64,000 bases of DNA from Pseudomonadota bacterium (GTDB lineage: Bacteria > Desulfobacterota > Binatia > Binatales > Binataceae), in assembly GCA_021323945.1 (NCBI GenBank), contig JAJPKA010000020.1, forward strand, positions 248,001 to 312,000, written 5' to 3'. The first letter of the stretch is position 1, and each line of letters opens with the position of its first letter. This document shows, in pieces, positions 61,735-64,000 of the stretch. A program made the translations under genes and the position numbers. The notes under the pieces are model-generated. The model was not told the origin of the DNA. It saw only the letters and a list, made by a program, of their open reading frames with translations, and did not search any database.

Positions 61735-62904
61735 TCAATCTGAAGCGCCGAAGACTTCGCGATTGTGCTCACCGAGTCGAGGTGCCGGCCGACGGATTGC
61801 CCAGCACGACTTGCCAAAACGCGATGGCATGCCGGGCAGTCTAATCCGGCCTATCCCCGGTTGCTCCAACTCGACGAAGAAACCGCGTTCATGCAGGTGC
61901 TGGTTGCCGTAGAGACTGCCCATGGTGTTGATGGGCGCGAACGGAATCCGGTGTTGCTGGGCAGCCTCGTAAAGATCCTGCACCTTCCAACCCGCAATCC
62001 ATTCCGACATTAAAGCCTTTAGTGCGTCATTGTTTTGGGCTCTCGACAGTCGATCCTTGAACAATTCCTCCTGCGCCCATTCGGGATTTCCCATCAGCTG
62101 GACTAAGCGTTGCCATTGGTCCTCCTCGACTGCGATGACGAAGATCTGTCCGTCTTGACAATCCGCAATGAACCAAGGACCAATCACTCTGCTGCCGAGG
62201 CGGGAGGCGACGCGACCCGCATAGGTGTAGTGGACGAGGTTGTTTTCGATTAGGCTGGTAACCACCTCTCGTTCGGATACTTCGATAATTTGTCCTGCAC
62301 CCGTCTTGCGCTTGTGCAAATAAGCTGCGAGCGCCGCCATTGCAGTATGAACCCCTGCTTGGAAATCGCATTGGTCACCAAAGCATCGCAAGGGTGGCAA
62401 TTCGACGTAGGGTGAGGCTCCGGGGCTCACAAAGGCCCAGCCACTCGCATTGGCGGCGGTCAAGTCATAACCCTTGTAATTGGCGAACGGGCCGACGTCA
62501 CCGAAAATCGAAATGGCGCCGATGACCAGGTGTGGATACCGGGCATGCAACTCGGCGCTGGTCAGGCCCAGGTGCGAGCGCTCGGCTACCGGCACGTTAT
62601 GGATCAGGAGGTCCGCGTCCTCCAACAAACCCCTGAAACGACGTTGCACCGAGGATTGCGTCAAATCGGCTACAACGCCGCGCTTATTCATATTGAGATA
62701 GACAAAGAGCCCGCTTTTCTCTGGATCTGCCACCGACCGTGGGAACGGGCCGCGCCAGCGCGTCGAATCACCCTGCGGAGGTTCTACTTTAGTTACGTCG
62801 GCTCCTAGGTCCGCCAGTAACTTGGTTGCGAAAGCAGCGGGAATTCCGTCGCCGTATTCAATAACTTTTATCGCTGCAAATGGTGACTGGCTAATCGCAT
62901 CCAT
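61735..62904 (-). CDS. CaiB/BaiF-family (class III) CoA transferase
   Basis: A 389-residue class III CoA transferase that moves CoA between carboxylic acids. It has VIEYGDGIPAAFATKLLADLG-ADVTKVEPPQGDS, NMNKRGVVADL, the conserved Asp of the catalytic region in FGDQCDFQAGVHTAMAALAA (near 165), and the C-terminal RIPFAPINTMGSL. The substrates are not predictable; in this genome type such proteins are numerous. It stands 150 bases from purU and 55 bases from the next gene upstream. Confidence 0.9.
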   Translation of the reverse strand: MDAISQSPFAAIKVIEYGDGIPAAFATKLLADLGADVTKVEPPQGDSTRWRGPFPRSVADPEKSGLFVYLNMNKRGVVADLTQSSVQRRFRGLLEDADLLIHNVPVAERSHLGLTSAELHARYPHLVIGAISIFGDVGPFANYKGYDLTAANASGWAFVSPGASPYVELPPLRCFGDQCDFQAGVHTAMAALAAYLHKRKTGAGQIIEVSEREVVTSLIENNLVHYTYAGRVASRLGSRVIGPWFIADCQDGQIFVIAVEEDQWQRLVQLMGNPEWAQEELFKDRLSRAQNNDALKALMSEWIAGWKVQDLYEAAQQHRIPFAPINTMGSLYGNQHLHERGFFVELEQPGIGRIRLPGMPSRFGKSCWAIRRPAPRLGEHNREVFGASD

Positions 62905-62960
62905 TGTTATTTTTCCCCAGTGGTCGCGGGCTCTGTTTGGCGCTTTGGAGTCAATTCAAG

Positions 62961-63617
62961 TCAATACAAATAATCATTGACAAAATCGCGAACGCCTCGA
63001 ATCAAGGACTGGGCTTTGCTGAGCGTCGCAGGAGAGAGTTCGCCAGCTTCGGCGCGGTTACGCATTTCTGCCCACTCCTCGATGCGTTTGGACCAGGTTG
63101 CTCCATATACGCCCGCGGCATTCATGGTAGCGTTTAGCGTGGGCAGGTCATCAACATTCTCCCGCACCGGGAGACCGCGAAAGCGCGAACTGCGCCGCAT
63201 TACGTCTTCAAGAACTGAGCAGGCGAGAACGACCGCAGCGGAAATACGCTGCTGGCGTAATAAGCGCTCCGCGATGCCTAACAGGTCAGAGAAGATTTCA
63301 GCTGCAACTAATTCCTCGACGCGGGCAACAGGCCCGAAATCGACATACTCGCGTACGGCCCGCAGCACTGCCAGCCCGCGGGCGACTGCAGTTAGATAAG
63401 GACTATCACAATTAAAGTCGAATTCCTTCGTATACGGGCTTTCCGCACCTAATGCCTCTTTCAGGAACACGATGGACGCGACTCGCCATTGTCGGAATGC
63501 AGCAGCATCAACGAATTCCTGATTTGACACGTCCGACTTAAAGCGTGTTTCCAGCAATTCCGCCCCGCGATCCAGAAGATGCGTGAGGCGATTCCTGACT
63601 ACGTCTATGTTTAACAA
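62961..63617 (-). CDS. Helical protein with a HEPN/DUF4145-like C-terminal domain
   Basis: A 218-residue, mainly helical protein, no signal or membrane segments. The C-terminal part (about residue 100-215) resembles a common HEPN-like domain: VAAEIFSDLLGIAERLLRQQ, SAAVVLACSVLEDVMRR, LPTLNATMNAAGVYGATWSK, MRNRAEAGELSP. In relatives the last motif normally reads RNxxAHG; here the His is replaced by Ala (A191), so the RNase-type RxxxxH motif is not intact. Function unknown. Such proteins often occur with restriction or toxin-antitoxin genes, but no partner is visible. Confidence 0.6.
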   Translation of the reverse strand: MLNIDVVRNRLTHLLDRGAELLETRFKSDVSNQEFVDAAAFRQWRVASIVFLKEALGAESPYTKEFDFNCDSPYLTAVARGLAVLRAVREYVDFGPVARVEELVAAEIFSDLLGIAERLLRQQRISAAVVLACSVLEDVMRRSSRFRGLPVRENVDDLPTLNATMNAAGVYGATWSKRIEEWAEMRNRAEAGELSPATLSKAQSLIRGVRDFVNDYLY

Positions 63618-64000
63618 GGCAGTTATCGACCAATTAACTATCGTTTATAAGCCATTTGGAGCTCGCTTCGCGATATCGCTATGGTCTTCGAGCGACGCAG
63701 TCAAGGTATCCAAGGCGTTGGCATCGTCCTCCAGCACAAGGAGACACAGTTGGCGTGGTTGAAAGCAGCTAGGGTCATTACCAGACACCACCCAAAAGAT
63801 CAGACTGGGGGCTGAGATAACTCGGCAGCGGCTCGTAAGTCAGTGGGACTTTGTCTTAGCGCGCTAGGTTAGCGACGGTCTTAAAAAAGGTCAAAGGAGT
63901 TCAGATCCTCAAACCCCCTAAATTAAGTCTTTGTCAAGCGAATCATAAAATAATTTAATATCCGGGTCAGGGCACTAGATGGGATGGTGCTCTTCTTGCC
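63618..64000. other. Right-edge stretch without recognised genes
   Basis: About 380 bases to the window end with no convincing reading frame. The first part is upstream of the HEPN-like gene and may hold its promoter (minus strand). A 10-bp palindrome GCGATATCGC lies at 63670-63679. The last 60 bases are AT-rich. Confidence 0.4.

Noticed and set aside
1-64000. CRISPR arrays, insertion sequences, tRNA genes
   Set aside because: No regularly spaced direct repeats, transposase-like proteins or tRNA-like cloverleaves were seen by reading; the only tRNA-like ends belong to ssrA.

Overview
The window looks like chromosome from a Gram-negative, Deltaproteobacteria-grade bacterium (Desulfobacterota, Myxococcota or Binatota-like). 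This is inferred from a type II secretion operon, a Wza-type outer-membrane exporter, a split methylmalonyl-CoA mutase, a pyruvoyl arginine decarboxylase and a probable SelW-type selenoprotein. Lineage cannot be fixed from the sequence alone. No insertion sequence, CRISPR array, tRNA or rRNA was seen.

Layout. (1) 1-2.5 kb, minus strand: a TauE/SafE permease cut by the left edge, cinA and pgpA. (2) 2.6-9.1 kb, plus strand: a propionyl-CoA carboxylase in three parts (carboxyltransferase, biotin carboxylase, biotin carrier), the large subunit of methylmalonyl-CoA mutase, pyruvoyl-dependent arginine decarboxylase, and a small Rdx/SelW-like gene with an in-frame TGA in a CxxU motif, followed by a SECIS-like hairpin. 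(3) 9.2-9.6 kb: tmRNA (ssrA). (4) 9.8-10.7 kb: a TauD-like dioxygenase, then about 1 kb without a recognisable gene that holds two inverted repeats and a good promoter. (5) 11.6-43.4 kb, all plus strand: a large exopolysaccharide/glycolipid locus. It starts with a NusG-like specialised antiterminator, Wza and Wzc. GDP-mannose 3,5-epimerase-like enzyme, sulfotransferase, WbaP-like initiating transferase, Wzy/ligase and Wzx follow. The middle is an acyl/carrier-protein module: two FemAB/GNAT-like paralogues, two tandem copies of a two-gene alpha/beta-hydrolase pair, an acyl-CoA dehydrogenase, an AMP-forming ligase, two acyl carrier proteins and a WecG/TagA transferase. After a 0.65 kb gap come a B12-type radical SAM protein, a cytochrome P450, a GT4 transferase, an SDR epimerase, a GDP-D-glycero-D-manno-heptose set (hddC, hddA, gmhB, gmhA), a transaldolase-like aldolase and a TylF-type methyltransferase. 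(6) 43.5-63.6 kb, all minus strand: secreted beta-helix protein, methylmalonyl-CoA epimerase, TPR protein, gspN-M-L-K-J-I-H, an ABC exporter, a glycoside hydrolase/GT2 fusion, a short DnaJ-like protein, folD, purU, a CaiB-type CoA transferase and a HEPN/DUF4145-like protein.

How they fit together. The carboxylase, mutase and the distant epimerase form the propionyl-CoA to succinyl-CoA route, lacking only the small B12-binding mutase subunit. The polysaccharide locus has initiation, flipping, polymerisation, chain-length control and export, plus a supply line for an activated heptose and a carrier-protein acylation branch. That branch resembles the accessory genes of exosortase-A loci, but no exosortase is present here. 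The best candidates for new biology are the selenoprotein, the duplicated hydrolase pairs with atypical nucleophile elbows, and the coupling of acyl-carrier, radical SAM/P450 and GDP-heptose chemistry in one polysaccharide locus.
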